A stretch of 64,000 nucleotides of DNA from Beta vulgaris subsp. vulgaris (GCF_026745355.1 NC_079206.1:45323216-45387215); one strand, 5' to 3'; counted from the first letter of the stretch, positions 21,619 through 34,654 are shown. A program made the numbers and translations. Notes: generated by a model not told the origin, from the sequence alone.

Positions 21619-22832
21619 ATGGCAAGAAAAGCCAAAAGCTCAAATTCTTCTGCAAATTCAATCTTGGTGGATAAACAAAAAGGCCCTGTCTCTTATTCGA
21701 TGGCAAAGAAGACGAAACCCATGGATGAACTTTTGAGGGTTTCAGAGATGGTGGTGGAATCGGATGATTCAGAAGAGGAAGGTGAAATACTCACCCCTAT
21801 AGCTTCAATTGCAGCGATGAAGAATCGGATGGAAGATCATCGTACCTTTTCATCATGGCTATCGGTGATGAAAACTGGACAATCGCCCATGGAGAATAAT
21901 CAGGTAATCCCAATCTTGAAACATGATAGTAATGTTAGTGGATTGAATGGTGATGTAGTGCAAATAGTGATGGATGACATTCAAGATGAAGTGGATTATT
22001 GAAATTCGTCAATTGTATGCTATGTAATTGGTGCGAATCCACCATTAACAGTAATTGATGGTTTCTTTAGACGAATATGGAAGAATATGGGAATTGATAA
22101 TATAGCTAGCAATGATCATGGTGTATTCATTGTCCGATTTACTTCTCTGAAAAATCGTGATAAAATTCTGGCTGAAAATAGACCCACATTGTGTAAACAT
22201 GGCACAAAGACATTATTGATTTCAAGAATGAGATAAAAGTTGTTCCTATATGGATACAGCTTAAGAATCTTAAGCTGAAATTTTGCGGAAACAAGTGTTT
22301 AAGCAAAATTGTGGGTGCAATTGGGAAATTTATACAATCAGATCAGGCAACGATCAATATGGACAAATTGCAATTTGCTAGAGTGCAAATAGAAGTGGCT
22401 ATATCACAACAATTACCTAATGTGGTGAAGTTTTAAGATGAGAATGGTAATATGAGGGTGATTAAAGTTGGTTATGAATGGCGACCTACTATGTGCACTC
22501 ATTGCCATCTACTGGGTCATGTATTTGAGGATTGTAAGAAGAGACAAGGTAGACCACAAAGGGAGGAAAAATAACTGGTTCGGAAAGCCACTAAGGTGGT
22601 ACCAATTGCAAGGCTGCAGCAGGAGGAAAATGGTGGGTGCACTACTGTAGTGCAACCTGTTCAAGATAGGAAGGAAAAGAGTTCAGGAGTGGCCGTGAGC
22701 AACTCTTTTCAGGCTCTGGATGCTCGGGAGGTCTCAGATGATGGAAGATTGCAGGAAAAGGAGAATATGGAGGAGGGACAAAGGGCTGAGATAGGGGAGG
22801 AAGGTAGAATGCCTCCTGACATAGATGGATAG
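21619..22832 (+). pseudogene. LINE-1 ORF1 (DUF4283-like, CCHC zinc knuckle)
   Basis: The ORF starts MARKAKSSNSSANSILVDKQ and reads to a stop at 22000. The frame then continues through a DUF4283-like core (GFFRRIWKNMGIDNIAS, VFIVRFTSLKNRDKIL) and a complete CX2CX4HX4C knuckle (CTHCHLLGHVFEDC, about 22497-22540), ending PDIDG just before ORF2. ORF1 proteins of plant L1 elements bind the element RNA and assist target-primed reverse transcription. At least three premature stops or frame changes disable this copy. Confidence 0.8.
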
Positions 22833-22833
22833 G

Positions 22834-23800
22834 ATGTTGTGTTGGAATGTAAGGGGGGCAAATAGGGCTAATAAATAGAGAGATATTGGAGGCTTTCGGA
22901 AACAAAATAAATGCAGCTTAGTTTGTCTTCTTGAAACAAAAGTTAAGGCTCAGAATTTGAGGGCCTTATACTTGAAGTTGTTTGGGGGGTGGGCTTTCAC
23001 CTCAAATAGTATGCATCACCCAGGAGGAAGGATAATCCTTGCTTGGAACCCTGTGGAGTTTCAGGTCAGTCCACACTGAAGTTCAAGTCAACTGATTCAT
23101 TGTAAAATAGAACCAAAGCATGGAGAAGTGTTTGATTGCTCTTTCATCTATGCTCATAATACTAAAGGGCAGAGGAAGACCCTATGGGAGGACTTGAGTA
23201 AGTTAGATGGGAGAATTCAGGGTCCCTAGATACTCATGGGGGATTTTAATTGTGTGTTAAACACAGATGAAAGGATTGGAAGTGCAATCAGATTGCAGGA
23301 AATGCAGGATTTTCAGAATTGCATTAGTTTATGTGCAATTGAGGATGCCAAGTATTGTGGAAATTTTTTCATATGGAACAATAAACAAGTGGGCAGTACT
23401 AGAGTGTTCTCTAAACTTGACAGAGTTCTAGTGAATCAATGATGGAATGATAAATACCCTGATACTGAAGTGTGTTTCAAGAATGAGGGGTATTTTGACC
23501 ATTGTACTGTTGTGGTGTTTGTCTATCCAGCTGTTATAGGGGTAAGAAACCTTTTAAGTTCTTTAAAATGTGGCAAACACATCCTCAGTATATGGACATT
23601 ATTACTCAGGCTTGGCAGGGGATACAAATTGGAACTAAAATGTACTTACTTGTTAAGAAGTTGAAAGCAGTCAAGGGTGAGCTAAAGGAGTTGAATAGAG
23701 AGAGATTTGGTGACATTGCAGCTCAGGATGCTAAAGCTTATCTGGCATTTCAAGCTCTTCAGGATGCATTGCATGCTGACCCCTCTAATGAAGACATTGC
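22834..23800 (+). pseudogene. LINE-1 ORF2, endonuclease part
   Basis: It begins MLCWNVRGANRANK followed by a stop, then LLETKVKAQNLRALYLKLFG, HHPGGRIILAWNP, MGDFNCVLNTDERIG and SKLDRVLVN. These are the ordered motifs of the apurinic-like endonuclease (EEP fold) that nicks target DNA. In-frame stops lie around 22875, 23080, 23229 and 23440. The reading is cut at 23800 by the antisense LINE and resumes at 28795. Confidence 0.85.
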
Positions 23801-24148
23801 TTTTTTTTTTTTTTTTTTGCTAGATAAGTAGAGATATATTGATTAAACCAAACAGGTTACAACCTAAACCACTTCCAAGAGAAGGCGAACCAACTAGGTT
23901 GGCCCCCCTATACTACAAGGAAGGGAAAACAGCCAAGCTAGGCCACAAGTAAACTAGGGAGATACAAACAAAATCTTTACATCAAGCAGCTATCTGCTCT
24001 TAAGCAATTCAAACCAAGCTCTATCCTCAATAGAAGTTTTCTTAGGAATAACAGTGCTAATCCTAAGAAGTATCAAACTTTTCACACGTTGAACAATCTG
24101 AGTAGGCCTCCAACCAACATGATTCCACACTGCCTCATTCCTTGCCCA

Positions 24149-27100
24149 TCAGATGAAGTATACACCAGCCTTCAGCACATCAGCCAGAACTTTTTTCTTA
24201 AAGCTTGAAATTCTTCTATTTCTCCAGAATCTTACAATTCTATGAAAATCATATTGGTGACTCACCATTCCCAGCCAAGCCCTCAGTAGGTCAATGCATT
24301 TCCTGGAATAATCACATTGAAAGAATAATTGTTCATGAGTTTCTCTGCCTATAGAGCACAGTTGACATTTATCATCATTTATTAGGCCACAATTCAATAA
24401 TCTATCTGATGTATTTAGCCTATTTTTCATCACCAGCCAAGCAATAGCTCTGTGCTTTGGAATAGAAATCCTATTCCAAATAAATTTGTCCCAATATACA
24501 TGATCACCTTCCACATATAGCTTTGCATATATGCTTTTGAGACTATACTTCTGCATTCCAGTGAGGTCCTGTAGAGAGACCTTTGTTTTCAGACATTCTT
24601 TCACCTCACAAACTTTTTTCCAATACCAACTACACCCTACTGGATGTCTGTAGTCCCACCAATTTTGCTGTTTGATGTACACAGCATGGACCAATTTGAT
24701 CCACAAGTTATCCTGCTTGGTAGCCAAAGCCCACACATATCTAGCCATAGCAGCTTTGTTCCACAAATGGACATCTCTAATGCCTAATCCCCCTTCACTT
24801 TTAGGTTTACAAATGTCCTCCCATTTAACCCTACCAGGTTTACGGCTGTAGTAAGTCCCATACCATAAAAAAGCTCTGCATATACTAGTGATCTCATTAA
24901 GAACTTTCTTGGGAAGAATAAAAACCTGAGCCCAATACATGTGTATACTCATAAGCACAGAGTTAATTAGTTGTAATCTCCCTGCATAAGACAAGTGTCT
25001 ACTTCTCCAAATCCTTATTCTAGTAGACATTTTCTCCACTAGCACCTGACACTCAGTAGCTGACAACTTTTTGGAATATATAGGCACTCCTACGTACTTA
25101 AATGGGAGAGTACCATGAGAGAAGCCAGATACATCCTTAAATCTTTGCGCATCACTAGCTATCATACCAGCAGTGTAGAACTCTGATTTGGTCTCATTAA
25201 TGCACAGTCCAGAGGACATAGAAAACAGCTTGAAACCCTGCAACATGAGATAAATAGAGTAGAAATCTCCTTCACAGCAAAGAATGACATCATCAGCAAA
25301 CATCAAGTGATTCAGATGTAGACCTTTGCATCTAGGATGATACTTGAATCTAGGGTGCTGCCCCACTTTCTTCAATGTCCTAGTCAAGTATTCCATACAA
25401 ATGACAAATAGGAGAGGGGAGATAGGGTCTCCCTGCCTCAAGCCCCTCTTTGATTCAAAGTACCCATGCATACTTCCATTGATCATTACTGAAAATCTAG
25501 GGGTACTCACACAAGTCATGATCAGTTGAATGAATTTAGGAGGGAAAAGCAAAGAGTGCATCATCTTTTCCAAGAAGGCCTACTCAATAGTATCATAAGC
25601 TTTTCTCATGTCTAAATTCATTAGACAGCTAGTTTTCACATTCTTCCTTCCATAACTTCTCACCATGTCCTGACAAACCATAATATTATGGATTATGAAC
25701 CTATTATGCACAAAAGCACCCTGATTCTTAGCAATGATATCAGGCAATATAAGTCTTAATTTGTTGCTAAGCACTTTTGTTATGTATTTGTACAACACAT
25801 TGCAGCAGGCTATAGGCCTAAACTCACTAACATTATTAGGGCAGGTCACTTTAGGAACTAGAGTGAGAATGGTGGCATTGAGTTCCTTTAACAAACAACC
25901 TTGTTCAAAGAAGTTTAGCACAGCCTGTGTGACTTCCTCACTAATTACATCCCATGTATCTCTATAGAAATGAGAGCCCGTACCATCTGGGCCAGGAGCT
26001 TTATCTCCTGCAATAGAGAAGAGAGCTGCTTTTACTTCACTAGCTGTATAAGGCCTATTCAACAGGGCAATGTGATCATCATGAAGCTTATGACCCATAT
26101 CAATGATCTCAGCTTTTAACCCCAGTCCTGTTTTGCAGGCTTGTACCAAGGAGATCTTTATAATACTCAAGAAAAGTTTGAGAGACCTTCTCTACCCCCT
26201 CCTGCCACTCACCTCTACTATTATGAATTGCATAAACAGTGCTCTTTAGCCTTCTAGCTTTAATAGCATTATGAAACAATGAAGAGTTTTCATCCCCCTC
26301 CTTACACCAAGCCAACTTTGCCTTCTGAGCCAGGAAATACACATATTGGTGGTGTTTTACTCTATACTCTGCACCAGCCTTCCTTTCAGCCTCACTAAGA
26401 GCCCTATCACCTGGATTCTCCTTCAGTTGCTCTTGACACTCTTGTAGGTGCAGTAAAGCCTTGATTTCCTGACTTTGTATGTCAGAAAACCCCTCTTGGT
26501 TCAGCTTTTTAAGCCTATGCTTTACTTCTTTTATCTTTTTCACCACTCTATACATGGGTGTGCCTTCAACATCTTGAGTCCACCCCTCTTGAATAATCTG
26601 AAGAAAGCTGCTAGCAGATCTCCACATTGTAAAATATTTGAAGGGTCTCCTATTGTTCTCTCTGACAGGATATACATTAATTACAATAGGAGAGTGATCA
26701 AACATACCCTCAGGCATAAAGTGAGCTGCAGATGTAGGAAACATCCTATACCATTCATCATTCACCATAGCCCTGTCCAACTTAGAGTACACCCTGCTAT
26801 CTCCTCCCTGTTTATTATTCCAGGTGTATAAGTTACCAGTGCTAGTTAAATCCTGCGTCCCACAATTCCTTATACATCTTCTTAGATCATCCATATCCTG
26901 TTATTAACCCTAGCTCCAATCCTCTCTTCATTGCTCATAACACAGTTAAAGTCCCCTAGAATAATCTATGGACCACTACACATGTAACTAGCTTTTCCAA
27001 ATCAGCCCAAGCTTCACCTTTTCCATGTGCATCATTAAATGCATATAAGAAGGTACAAAAAAACTTCTTGCCAGCAGGATCAGTGATGCTGCAATGCATA

Positions 27101-27417
27101 AGCTGACTTGAAACAAGCAAAATATCAACCTGGAAAGTCTTAGGGTTCCAAGCAACAACAATCCTTCCTCCTCTATGGAAAGAAGAGTTTGATGAAAAGC
27201 ACCAACCTCTGAAAACATTTTGGTAAAGGCTACCCATATTGATTACCTTCACCTTTGTTTCAAGGAGACTCACCAGCCCAACATCCTTCATGCCAAGAAA
27301 CTTCTTAACATCCTTCTGCTTGGCTAGGCTGTTGAGCCCCCTTACATTCCATACAATGATTCTATCCATGAGATTCAGGGGGCTGTCCACCCCCTTCATC
27401 CTCCTGTTTAGCCCCAT
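24149..27417 (-). pseudogene. LINE-2 ORF2 (endonuclease, RT, zf-RVT)
   Basis: The endonuclease starts IIVWNVRGLNSLAKQKDVKK and includes LLETKVKVINMG, RGGRIVVAWNPK and SKLDRAMVNDEWYRMFP. RT runs from FRPIACCNVLYKYITKVLSN through NLDMRKAYDTIE and [20 protein letters not shown] to [12 protein letters not shown] (about 25290). A 474-residue open segment (25573-24149) covers the end of RT and a zf-RVT domain ([24 protein letters not shown]...QLFFQC). Breaks are near 26960-26890, 26170 and 25575. The catalytic Asp pair is intact, but the ORF as a whole is not. Confidence 0.88.
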
Positions 27418-27418
27418 T

Positions 27419-28564
27419 TAATAAACAAACTGCTTCTTCAGCACCTTCAGTATCCCGTGTTTGTGAAACCAAAACCTCAAACCCATTATTCACTACTGGA
27501 CCAGGAGCTACACTTAAACTTCTTCTAGCTGGCCGTTTAACAGGTTGAAACTACACATTAGTCTCTAGTGGATGATTTCTGCCTTTAACAGAGATCACAT
27601 TGTCTGTTTGAGGTCTGACCTCCTTCTTCCTCCATTCAGTCCTCACCACAGGCTTTTGGCACTACTCTTGAGCATGACCCATAGTATTGCACAATTTACA
27701 GAGCACTGGTTTCCATTCATAGAAAATACCAACCTTCTCTATAACATCACACTCATTAATGAACTCAATAGAGTCTGGAAATTCCTGATCCACCTTCACT
27801 TCTAGCATTACTCGAGCATACTGCAGCTTATCCCTTCTAGCTGTTGCCTGGTCAGTTTTTATAGGCTTCCCCACCTAACTAGCAATCCTAAACAGGCAAT
27901 TTTCCCCCCAATATTTGAAGTTCAATGACAGTTGAACCCAAATAGGCAAAACTCTCACATCCTCCTTCACAAAATCAATAGTAGAATCCCAAGCTTTCAC
28001 CATTACAGGCTTGTTATCAAAAAACACAGGGTTTCCTGATAACACTTGATCCCTTCTTTCAACTGTGGTAAAACGCACTATATAGATCCCTTTCTTGACC
28101 ATTGTAACCTTATCCACCCCAAAATTCCTCCATATACGCCTTACAAAACCTTCTACTACCTGAACATGAGGGTTTGCACCTACAATGTAACTTGTAAATA
28201 GCAGAATTTCAGAAATCCTGTTCAGGCTGAATGTCACTCATCTCAATCCTAACAAGCTTCTTTGAAGTATTTTCAGCACTTAATACCTCATTTTCAACCG
28301 ATTCAGGAGAAAAAAGTATAGGTAAAGGAGCAATACCTTCCATTCTAACCATTCTTCTACTCTGGTCCGGAGCTTGATTAGCTTCAAAACGATGAATCGT
28401 TTCCAACCAATCCGAAAACTATACACGAACCTCAGGTTGTTTATGCAACTCTTGTAAGGAAGCACGAGGTGATAAAATCTCCTCCTGGATAATCTCAGTT
28501 TCATTATCAATATCCAGCGCCGAAACTCCTATCAAAGCATCTACCGATTTCATTTTCTGATTAC
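27419..28564 (-). pseudogene. LINE-2 ORF1
   Basis: The reading starts MKSVDALIGVSALDIDNETE near 28553. It continues in pieces through a DUF4283-like core (FVRRIWRNFGVDKVTMVKKG, VRFTTVERRDQVLSGNPVFF, KPVMVKAWDSTIDFVKEDVR) to a CX2CX4HX4C knuckle (CKLCNTMGHAQE, a stop, then C, about 27710-27660). A stop thus sits inside the last knuckle loop. Other stops and a frameshift near 27880 and 28210 confirm inactivity. Confidence 0.75.
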
Positions 28565-28794
28565 TCTTTCCAGAAGATGGGCCCTTCTACTTCATCTGGT
28601 TTTGACCTTTCTTCACCGGAGCTCTCCAGTCCTTGCCATGGCAACCACAAAATTGTGGAGAAGAAAACTAGAGAAACAATGAAGAAAAACAATGAAGGTT
28701 ACTGTTCCAATGGAGGTTACTGTTCCATTGGTTTAGAGAGAGGAGAGAGTTTCTCTCTCTAGAACCTTTTTCCAATTTTTCGCGAAGACATTGC

Positions 28795-31172
28795 TAATAG
28801 GGAGAGTGAGGCTCAGGCTGAGTACTTAAGAGCTCATAAGACATATATGCAACTTTTAGCTCAAAAAGCTAAAAGTGAATGGCGTAAGGAGGGGGATGAG
28901 AACACTGGTTTCTTTCATGAAACAATCAAGCAAAGACACATTCAGAATTCCATTTTTTCCATAAAAGACATGCATGGAAACTGGTCTATTGAACCAGCTC
29001 AGGTGCATAAAGTGTTTCTTGGTTCCAAAATGCACACTAGAACAAAACTCAAGCAATCAGTGGTAGATAATGGGCCCATGCTAGATGTTGTGATGAAGGG
29101 TCAACTAAATGCTACATATACAAACGTGGAGATCAAAGCTGCAATGTGGGCAATTGATGGAGGGAAGGCCCTGGACCTGATGGTTTTGGTAGTTCCTTTT
29201 TCAAAGGTGCATGGGAGATAGTAGGTGATGAGGTTTGCAATGCTATGCTGGATTTCCTTAATATAGGGAGGCTCATGAAAGAAATAAATGCTACCAGTAT
29301 CACCCTCATACCTAAAGGCAAATGTGCTGAAAGTGTTAAAGATTTTAGGCCCATATCTTGTTGTAATACAATCTACAAGTGCATTTCAAAAGTGTTATGT
29401 GCCAGACTTAGTAGCATACTGCCTGATATTGTACCTCAGAACCAAGGAGCCTTTGTGCGAAATAGATTCATAGCACATAATATCATGGTATGCCAAGACT
29501 TAGTAAAAGGGTATGAAAGGAAGAAGTCCTTGGCAGAACATATCATTAAGCTTGACTTACAAAAGGCTTATGATACAGTTGAGTGGGACTTTCTAGAAGA
29601 AATGCTAGTGGGTATATAGTTTCCAGAGCCTTTTGTCAAGCTTATCATGGCCTGTGTTAGGACCCCCAAGGTTCTCCTTAGCTATAAATTGTTCTCTCCA
29701 TGGATTTTTTTGAAGGTAAAAGAGGCCTGAGGCAAGGTGACCCTTTCTCAGCTCTGCTGTTTGTAATTTGTATTGAATACTTATCTAGAATTCTGAGGAA
29801 GGTAGGGGAGAAAGAAGGCTTCAAATTCCACCCCAGATGTAGAGAAACAAAGCTGAGTCACCTTTGTTTTACTGATGACATAATATTATGCTGCAAAGGT
29901 GAGTACAAGTCAGTGCACATGATGATGCAAGGTTTTAAACTTTTCTTAGACACAAGTACACAACAGGACTACAAGCTAGCCCTTCAAAAACTGCTATATT
30001 CTGCTATGGTATGCACACTTCAGAAGTACAAAGGATACTTGACATGACAGGGTTCACAAAAGGTTCATTTCCATTCAGATACTTAGGCATTCCTATATGT
30101 TCTAAGAGAATATCTGCAGCTGGATGTGAAAAAATAGTGGAAAGAATGTGTGCAAGAATCAAGGTGTGGAGTTCAAGAAACATGTCCTTTGTTGAGAGGC
30201 TAAGCTTGGTCAATTATGTGTTGATGACACTAAAAATCTATTGGGCTCAGATCATGATATTGCCCAGACTTGTTCTTAAACATATCAATAGCATCCACTG
30301 AAGTTTCCTTTGGAGTGGTACAGTAGAGTCTAGGTGCCCTAGGAAAGTTGCATGGAAGAACATATGTATAACAAAAAGAGTAGGAGGCATGGGTATAATA
30401 AATGGCCAGATGTGGAATTTGGCACCCATGGGGAAGCATGTCTGGATGATTGCAACAAAAAAAGATAATATATGGGTTAAATGGATCCATTCCATTTATC
30501 TGAAAGAGCAAAACTGGTGGGATTACTCTCCAAAGGTGTATGATAGTTGGTACTGGAGAGCAATTTGGAAAGTGAAATATATCATGAAAAGCCATCTAAC
30601 TGAGGCTCAACTAGCTAACTTGCCTCAATATTCAATAAAATTGAGCTACCAGCATATGGTTCCTACAAATAGAGAGGTGTATTGGGCAAAGATGGTCTGG
30701 TGTAGACTTGGACAACCTAAGCATTGGTTCATAATGTGGTTGGTGATGCAAGGAAGGTTGAATACAAAGGATATGCTACTGAAAATGGGCATCACTCAGG
30801 ATAGCTGTTGTCTCCTTTGTGCAGATGACATTGAAACCCATATGCATTTATTCTTCAACTGCTACTTCAGTAAGAGATGCATCATGAGCATTCATGCTTC
30901 AGTGGCTGGGAATGCATGATACTCATCTTAATTACAATTTCATGATAAGATGTATGCACATGAAGAATCAGAGTAAGTTCAAAAGAAGTGTTTTGTATGC
31001 TGCCATCATGAGCACCATTTATCACATCTGGAGAGAGAGGAATAATGCCCTCTGGAACAGTCAGGTGAAGTGTATAGATACTGTCATCTATAGCATTAAA
31101 TACAATGTATATAATAGAATTTATAGTATTATACCTAAGAAAATTAGCCATAGTGATCATAGATGTTTGTAG
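28795..31172 (+). pseudogene. LINE-1 ORF2, reverse transcriptase and zf-RVT part
   Basis: It resumes with YMQLLAQKAKSEWRKEGDEN and passes through the RT palm (FRPISCCNTIYKCISKVL, NQGAFVRNRFIAHNIMVCQD, DLQKAYDTVEWDF, GLRQGDPFSALLF) to FTDDIILCC at 29868, where the usual FADD has Thr for Ala. Downstream, WDYSPKVYDSWYW and a zf-RVT-like domain (RLGQPKHWFIMWLVMQGRLN, CCLLC...HLFFNC) end near 30920. Several frameshifts and stops are present, so this copy is dead. Confidence 0.85.
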
Positions 31173-31316
31173 CTCTTAAAGAGAGATAGCTTTAGGCTGT
31201 GTAGCCTGCTGGTATTGCCCCTCATCTAGAGGCATGTCTCTAGAATGATCACATTGGTTTGTTTTGATGCAATAATAACTTACCTTGCCTATCAAAAAAA
31301 AAAATTCACATTGATG

Positions 31317-33019
31317 CATACATTTAACCATCTTTATTCTCTCATTCATTCACATTATACATTTCACTATTAACATGGAGAAAGCACATAACTGTCTTTA
31401 TTCCTTTCTAGCAGCACTTAATGTGTTACTTTGTGATACTCTCCGTATCAGGAATTCAAGATAAACTGATTTCATTCTATAAACATGGTTGCTTCAATAT
31501 CTTATTAGAAGTCTCATAACAATACAAATGACTTACTATCAACACTGCAACCCATATTGTAACCATAATGCAACTCATATTGATAACTTCATTAACATCC
31601 AAGCTTTTGTAAGAGCACGCGCTTAATAGAGGGAAGAATAACATAAACCATTTCATAAATCGATCGAATTATTTCATAAAGATATCATAAGCTTATTCAT
31701 ACTTTTCTTCTTACTTAATCTTATTGGTAACTTGGCCAGTATAATTAATTCGTTGGACGGTCACACCATAAGTGACACTTGCAGTGCCCGTATCATAACT
31801 CCGTCGGGCGGTCACACCATAGGTGACACTTGCGGCGCCCGTATCATAACTCAGTTGGGCGATCACAACATAAGTGACACTTGCGGTCCCCGTAATCATA
31901 ACTCCATTGGGCGTTCACGACATAGGTGACACTTGTGGTGCCCGTAAACTACTGCCAAGAACCATATTTCACTTGACTTTATCATGTTTCATTACTTTTA
32001 TACACCACTATTACATTACATAATTGTAATCATAATCATAACACATCATCGTAATCGTAATCATAACAAAATGATCTTTGAAATACACTTATAAAGAAAA
32101 CGAAACGTTATTTTATGAAAACATGTTCTATGAAATCCTCATGTTTCCAAATGTATATACTCCTGGCACCCACAAATCCTTTTCTGAACATGTTTTATGA
32201 TTTCTTGCATTACGTTGAGATTAAACGGATTGTGGGATTTGAAATGCTTTTATGAATATTATGATTACTGCTGATGTGAACAAATTTCATGGAATACCCA
32301 TGATGCTACAAAAGTATGATTATGATTATGTTATGAGCATTTATTATGGTTATGTTTTGCTTATGATTATGTTTCATGATTACGATTATGGTTATGGAAT
32401 GTAATTATGGTTAAGTTTTGCTAATGAAATCCTAACCAATCCGAATTATATAGTAATTATACAATTATATCCTAAACCGATAAGAAAATATTATCCTATA
32501 CATATTCTTTATCAAATACTCCCATCTTTTGGAGTACTTTCTCAAAAAAAATCCGGAATTTTATATTGCCATCATCAATCTATTCTTGGTCTATTTTATG
32601 TAAGAAAAAGAAGAGTTTAATGATTTTGAAAAGCTAACCCCAAAACAAAGTTTATCTGAAAATAATCACGTGGGATGAAAATCAGCGAACCAGCCAAAAG
32701 TTAGATTAGTAGATTCAATTTGAATGACTCCTCACAAAGTAAAGCTGTTCAAGTTGGCAACATACACAGGAATTTTAACCCCTCAAAAACCAATCAGTAG
32801 ATGATTAGGGGTGAGGATAAAAAGATAGTAAGTGTTTTATATTCGAAACTTCGCTGCATCCTTGTGCCTAAGATCATTTCATGTACTGCAAATTTGGATT
32901 TATATATCAAGTATACTTTTATATTAGTTAGCTCTTTCATATTTCATTTCATCTTTGGTTATGTAGTTTACTTCTATTTCGTGAATTATTCAATGATGTT
33001 AATTGTTTATGCTAAATTC
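31317..33019 (-). repeat. 5' LTR of the Tekay-like element, part B, and adjoining undefined sequence
   Basis: Continuation of the LTR after the LINE. It contains four tandem ~51-bp units (31751-31950) and TTATGATTATG-rich simple sequence (32310-32410). The expected LTR start (a CGGGGTATTACA-like end on the plus strand) is not found before the Tat LTR at 33020, so the boundary is unknown. No gene is seen. Confidence 0.4.
31751..31950. repeat. Tandem repeat, four copies of a ~51-bp unit
   Basis: Units start at 31751, 31802, 31853 and 31905, with lengths 51, 51, 52 and about 46. Each contains GGGCGGTCAC-like and GTGACACTTGCGG-like words. They are diverged by roughly 10-20 percent and lie inside the Tekay-like LTR, where short tandem arrays are common. 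Confidence 0.85.
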
Positions 33020-33283
33020 TGCACAGGCAAAACTTAGCTGAGGATCTACAGCTACGAGCAACGCACAGCTAGCACAAAGAGAATAAACTAGCTGCGAAGA
33101 AAGTAAATAAAGAATAAACACAAGACACCAAAGATGGTGATGCAGAAAACCCTGTGAATAAGGGTTAAAAACCGCGGGTGGCTATGAGTCCACCAATTCA
33201 CTATATTTTGTAGGAGCTACAACTTAGGCTAGGTGCTTTTGTAATGTGAAATGTAAAGAATAATAGTAGCAATACAAAGTACT

Positions 33284-34652
33284 TGTTGAACCGTAGTTTT
33301 GATAATGACAAAGAAACAAAGGAACAAACTAAGTAGTGAACTAATGAGTTATTTAAGTGCATGGTGTTTAAGGTATCAATAAAAGGAAGTGGGAGAATAC
33401 GAAGTCAAGGAAGAAGTCAAGAGAGGATTTCAAAGGCTAATTAAAGAAGTTTCTATGTTGATACTGGAGCAAGCATTGGATCAAGAAGAATAGAAGCTAG
33501 GCGTTTTATTTTCTAGTTCCAATGTAAAGGAACAAAGAAAGAATGGTAAGGAACTGTGGCAGTCTATTTGAGAATGAGAGTTTGTTCCTTTGTAAGGAAC
33601 AAACTACGTGGCACTAAGCGTATATGTTAAAGGAACTTAGTTAATAAAAGGAACTAGACTTAGGCGTATAAATATTGTAACGGTTAAAAAGATATTTGAG
33701 TAAGTCATGCCTAAATTATAGGAAATTAGTTATATCTAATTTCAAATGATAAAATCAGTTTTAAAAAGAAAATCTGTTTAAGAAAAAGATTTTATTTTTC
33801 AGAAAATAAGAAAATAAATATCCGGTTGTTAGAAAGATTTTATTTAGAAGATATTATTTTCTTAAAGATTAAAAATTCAGTTTTAAAGATAAAAAGAGTT
33901 TTATAAAACTGATTTTCGGATAAAGCTCAAGGAACTCCTATTACTTAGGAGTAATGGTTGAAAAATATCCACGTTCATTTGTAGTTCATGGGATCATGGG
34001 ACATGATGTAAAACGTGTTCCTTAGGGGAAGGAACATCATGGGTTAATGGACTAAACATGTTCTCTAGTTTTAATCCCACGTTCTTCATGATTAACACTA
34101 TAAATATAGAAGTCTAGATAAGTTCCAAATTGTGTCTGACTAAGTAATTAAGTGAGTTTAACTTATTAAGCGTCAGTGCCTTCATTCTCTCATAATAGCC
34201 ATTTGTTCTTTGCCTTCTTACTCTAATTCCACTAAGCTTATTTCGATCAATTGTATTTTGGTTTTTGGGGTAAGGGAACTTTGAGTGAAGTTCTGTAAGA
34301 GAGAGGCTTGAGTGAAGCTTGTATGTGTGAGAAAACTTCGAGTGAAGTTGAGAGGAACTGCTGTTAAGGGAACAGTGGCTCAGGAACTTGAGTTTAGGAA
34401 CTCAAGGTGTGGCTCGAGTTAGAATTAGGTTGTAACAAAGTTGTTTGGCCTAATTAGTGAAAGTTTTGAGTTTAAAATCCCTAGTGGTCGAGGTTGTTTC
34501 TTCTTGTTGGGCCAAGAAGTTTTTCCTCGTAAAAATCCCTTGTGTTCCTTTAGCTTGTTTATTCGTTTAAGCTTTAATTTCCGCAAAAAGTTACGTTTAT
34601 TTCTACACCTACAATTCACCCCCACTCTTGTAGTGTTCCTAGGGAACTAACA
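33284..34652 (+). repeat. Sirevirus 5' LTR
   Basis: It begins TGTTGAACCGTAG and ends GGGAACTAACA, three bases from the PBS. Repeated AAGGAAC/GGAACT words occur throughout, and the same GGAAC-rich composition marks the whole element. A TATAAATATAG box lies at about 34101. Confidence 0.92.
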
Positions 34653-34654
34653 AT

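Larger units (their letters stand above)
23801..28783 (-). mobile_element. L1-clade LINE (LINE-2), inserted antisense into LINE-1
   Basis: An 11-bp target duplication GAAGACATTGC (23790-23800 and 28784-28794) brackets a 4983-bp element. Its poly(A) tail reads as a T run at 23801-23819. It carries ORF1 and ORF2 in the standard order on the minus strand and appears full length. It must have inserted after LINE-1. It is moderately decayed: long RT segments remain open, but stops interrupt ORF1 and the endonuclease. Confidence 0.93.
21542..31303 (+). mobile_element. L1-clade LINE (LINE-1 of window), split by a second LINE
   Basis: A 13-bp target duplication ATTCACATTGATG at 21529-21541 and 31304-31316 brackets the element, which ends in a run of ten A. 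Without the inserted antisense LINE (23801-28783 plus one 11-bp duplication) it is about 4.77 kb, normal for a full-length plant L1. It has ORF1 with a DUF4283-like region and a CCHC knuckle, then ORF2 with endonuclease, reverse transcriptase and a zf-RVT-like C-terminus. Many stops and frameshifts make it inactive. Confidence 0.92.

Noticed and set aside
26475..26831. Plus-strand frame opposite LINE-2 endonuclease
   Set aside because: Mirror frame of a recognised ORF2 segment, no independent features.
31711..31929. Short repetitive proteins on both strands
   Set aside because: They are translations of the 51-bp tandem repeat with no start context or partner.
31751..31950. CRISPR-like array
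   Set aside because: Head-to-tail diverged units without unique spacers, inside a plant LTR.
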